From the NCBI GenBank assembly GCA_002402125.1, contig NVVG01000237.1:1-6202 (forward strand): a DNA stretch of 6,202 nucleotides, in the 5' to 3' direction. The DNA is from Moraxellaceae bacterium. Its GTDB lineage: Bacteria; Pseudomonadota; Gammaproteobacteria; Pseudomonadales; Ketobacteraceae. The notes beneath the pieces are model-generated. The model saw only the letters and a program-made list of their open reading frames with translations, ran no database searches and had not been told where the DNA came from. The position numbers were made by a program, and so were the translations under genes. Positions 5,253 to 6,202 of the stretch are shown here, piece after piece (within the stretch, counting starts at the first letter, position 1; every line of letters begins with the position of its first letter).

Positions 5253-5371
5253 CTTTAACGAGACAATGAACAGGATGGTAATACTTGTGCGCCCTTATGC
5301 CCATTACGCTTCGCTGCATTCTTGCATAAGTTCGCCCAAGTATTACCATCCTGTTATCATGGGCGTTAGAG
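5253..5371 (+). other. attC: attC site 7
   Basis: The left core is CTTTAAC (5253-5259) and the right core GTTAGAG (5365-5371), crossover after G5365. CAGGATGGTAATACTTG (5271-5287) pairs perfectly over 17 bp with 5337-5353, and CTTATGC (5294-5300) pairs with GCATAAG (5324-5330). It belongs to the attC 2/3 family. Unlike them it has no unpaired base within the left arm of the main stem. The site closes cassette 6. Confidence 0.93.
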
Positions 5372-5382
5372 AAATGAGGATC

Positions 5383-5769
5383 ATGAAGAAGATAAACTTT
5401 GTTTCATACTTCTGCTATACACTAGCGGCATTGAGCATGTTCGGTGTTTTCGCTGTGCGTAGCGGCATTGTGGGTTTGATTTTTTGTATTTTGTTAGCCG
5501 GCTTTTGGTACCAAATAGGTACAAGTTTCTTGAAAAGAGAAAATTGGGCGTGGTGGGTCGCTTTAGTATTAATTTCATTATTTTGTATAGGTAGTTTTAT
5601 ATCTGTATATAGCGCTTTCGTAGGGCCAATATTCAATCATAATATGACTGGCGTGGGCTATGGTCGTTGGATATCGCTTCTTCTTGCGGTGCTGTCATCT
5701 TATTTGGTAGCTTTATTGCTTAAGGGAGCAACAAGAAATGAGTTTCGAAAGAAGACTCAACAAAATTGA
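5383..5769 (+). CDS. Four-helix integral membrane protein of unknown function (cassette 7)
   Basis: A 128-residue protein from ATG 5383, preceded by GAGG at 5376-5379. ATG 5374 in the same frame would add three residues (M-R-I) and cannot be excluded. The frame stays open leftward through attC 7, so a start at 5266 would add a false peptide read from the recombination site. Four hydrophobic helices are seen: around FVSYFCYTLAALSMFGVF (5-22), GIVGLIFCILLAGFWYQIG (27-45), WWVALVLISLFCIGSFISVY (56-75) and WISLLLAVLSSYLVALLL (96-113). Loops are short, with K-R-E-N-W between helices 2 and 3 and a charged tail R-N-E-F-R-K-K-T at the C-terminus, likely cytoplasmic. No family is recognised. The start lies 18 bases after the crossover, so it has no room for its own promoter inside the cassette. 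Confidence 0.78.
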   Translation: MKKINFVSYFCYTLAALSMFGVFAVRSGIVGLIFCILLAGFWYQIGTSFLKRENWAWWVALVLISLFCIGSFISVYSAFVGPIFNHNMTGVGYGRWISLLLAVLSSYLVALLLKGATRNEFRKKTQQN

Positions 5770-5918
5770 TCAACAGCGCTAGTGCTCCAGAACACCGCGG
5801 CGTTGCTTTCAATAAGGACAGCGCACTGAATAACCAGATGGTTTATCGTTCTCATTTTAAGTACTATGTAGCATCAAATAATGGAGGGTCGTCTAGCGTC
5901 AGGTGATGACCTTGTAGG
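5770..5918. other. Non-coding tail of cassette 7
   Basis: About 150 bases between the stop and attC 8. A right-core-like GCGGCGTTGC at 5797-5806 and TAACC-AGAT-GGTTTA at about 5831-5846 are the only patterns noted. No gene is supported. Confidence 0.35.
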
Positions 5919-6030
5919 GTCTAACTATCACATCCACGGGAAAAATACTCCGTAGGCCAATTGGTGTTTCCATTTCATTACAACACAAATTGCCCTACTC
6001 CGTATTTTCCCGTGATTGGTGGCGTTATAA
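5919..6030 (+). other. attC: attC site 8
   Basis: The left core GTCTAAC (5919-5925) fits RYYYAAC exactly; the right core is GTTATAA (6024-6030), crossover after G6024. CACGGGAAAAATAC (5935-5948) pairs with GTATTTTCCCGTG (6002-6014) leaving one extra A unpaired. GTAGGCCAATT (5952-5962) pairs with AATTGCCCTAC (5988-5998) with one mismatch. Its stem sequence differs from the attC 2/3/7 family. The site closes cassette 7. Confidence 0.92.
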
Positions 6031-6049
6031 CTCTAGAGAGTCGCATGGA

Positions 6050-6080
6050 TTGACTAACTAATGTGAGCATAAGCTAAATA
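6050..6080 (+). promoter_or_regulatory. Possible weak promoter of cassette 8
   Basis: TTGACT (6050-6055) is a good -35 hexamer. The best -10 after it is TAAATA (6075-6080) at 19-base spacing, which is poor in both sequence and distance. The long leader of this cassette leaves room for its own promoter, which the other plus-strand cassettes mostly lack. Confidence 0.3.
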
Positions 6081-6088
6081 TTTTTCGG

Positions 6089-6121
6089 TTCTGTTTCGCA
6101 TGTGCGGCAGAAGAAACAGAA
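6089..6121. repeat. 9-bp inverted repeat in the leader of cassette 8
   Basis: TTCTGTTTC (6089-6097) and GAAACAGAA (6113-6121) are exact reverse complements around a 15-base loop. A smaller hairpin, GTCGA/TCGAC (6128-6142), follows just before the ribosome site. Together they could control translation or act as a protein-binding site. Confidence 0.55.
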
Positions 6122-6155
6122 AATGCGGTCGAAGTATCTCGACGAAGGAATATAA

Positions 6156-6202
6156 ATGAAAATTTGTGGTGTTGAGCTAACGGGTAATGATGCCGTTGTT
6201 TG
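6156..6202 (+). CDS. Start of a DUF3010-like protein (cassette 8, cut by window end)
   Basis: Fifteen codons are visible, reading MKICGVELTGNDAVV. The pattern M-K-[IV]-C-G-V-E-[LI]-x-G-N-[DE]-A is how I remember DUF3010 proteins of Vibrio and related gammaproteobacteria, a family of about 140 residues without an assigned function. GAAGGA at 6144-6149 with a six-base gap to ATG is the best ribosome site in the window. The leader is 125 bases long after the crossover and carries two hairpins and a possible promoter, so this gene may be expressed on its own. The family call rests on a short segment only. Confidence 0.55.
   Translation, partial: MKICGVELTGNDAVV

Larger units (their letters stand above)
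1..6202 (+). mobile_element. Integron gene-cassette array (eight cassettes, first and last incomplete)
   Basis: The whole window is made of short gene units, each closed by an attC-like site with a GC-GTT-A right core (crossover G at 66, 714, 1776, 3088, 3804, 4535, 5365, 6024). Cassettes are about 0.65 to 1.3 kb, mostly one gene each, with little intergenic space, which is the layout of a sedentary integron. Right cores lie at the right end of every site, so the integrase and attI should be to the left of this window. Six plus-strand genes run away from that side; the two toxin-antitoxin operons run against it. No integrase gene is present here, so host and array size are unknown. Confidence 0.93.

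Noticed and set aside
5143..5349. 68-codon frame on the minus strand
   Set aside because: It is the reverse reading of attC 7 and the end of the lipoprotein gene.
5266..5382. Upstream extension of the four-helix protein (peptide with R-P-Y-A-H-Y-A-S-L-H-S)
   Set aside because: These residues are a translation of attC 7. A near-identical peptide comes from attC 3, and the ribosome site lies much further downstream.
5381..5636. Two overlapping minus-strand frames
   Set aside because: Both are antisense to the four-helix membrane protein and share no known motif.
5797..5808. Possible right core GCGGCGTTGC
   Set aside because: The bases after GTT do not fit and no stem or left core was found for it.
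1..6202. CRISPR array, because of similar repeats across the window
   Set aside because: The repeats are attC sites of about 100-120 bp separated by genes, with integron core motifs, not short repeats with short spacers.

Overview
The window is a stretch of a sedentary (chromosomal-type) integron gene-cassette array. It has eight attC recombination sites: one cut by the left edge and seven complete, of roughly 100-120 bp each. They separate eight cassettes. Each complete site has a left core resembling RYYYAAC, long imperfect inverted repeats, and a right core GTTRRRY-like motif preceded by GC. The G|TT crossover points are at about 66, 714, 1776, 3088, 3804, 4535, 5365 and 6024. The polarity of the sites puts the integrase and attI to the left, outside the window. 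Several attC sites (1, 2, 3, 7 and less closely 4) clearly belong to one sequence family, as expected when one host has built its own array. No integrase, rRNA or tRNA is visible. AT-rich composition, Gram-negative export signals, an outer-membrane beta-barrel and a lipoprotein point to a gammaproteobacterium (Vibrio/Shewanella/Pseudoalteromonas-like lifestyle), but the genus cannot be fixed from this sequence.

Layout: cassette 1 (66-714) encodes a YcxB-like two-helix membrane protein. Cassette 2 (714-1776) carries a complete vapBC toxin-antitoxin operon on the minus strand with its own operator-like leader. Cassette 3 (1776-3088) is unusually long. It carries a second minus-strand vapBC pair whose antitoxin has lost its N-terminus, followed by an unrelated plus-strand secreted protein with no attC between them, so it looks like a fused or rearranged cassette. 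Cassette 4 (3088-3804) encodes a small outer-membrane beta-barrel. Cassette 5 (3804-4535) encodes a small exported, glycine-rich membrane protein followed by about 290 bp without a convincing gene. Cassette 6 (4535-5365) encodes a lipoprotein of unknown role. Cassette 7 (5365-6024) encodes a four-helix membrane protein. Cassette 8 (from 6024) begins a gene whose first 15 residues resemble the DUF3010 family, cut by the right edge.

How it works together: the plus-strand genes are independent cargo. Several start only 15-50 bp after the crossover point and so probably depend on read-through or an upstream promoter. The two toxin-antitoxin modules face the other way and must be self-expressed. 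In known large integrons such modules stabilise the array, because losing the cassette leaves free toxin. Nearly all plus-strand cargo is predicted to be in the envelope (two membrane proteins, two secreted/periplasmic, one outer-membrane, one lipoprotein). The most unusual points are the truncated antitoxin beside an intact toxin in cassette 3, an attC (site 7) whose main stem lacks the usual unpaired base, and hairpins or palindromes at cassette starts and around left core sites.
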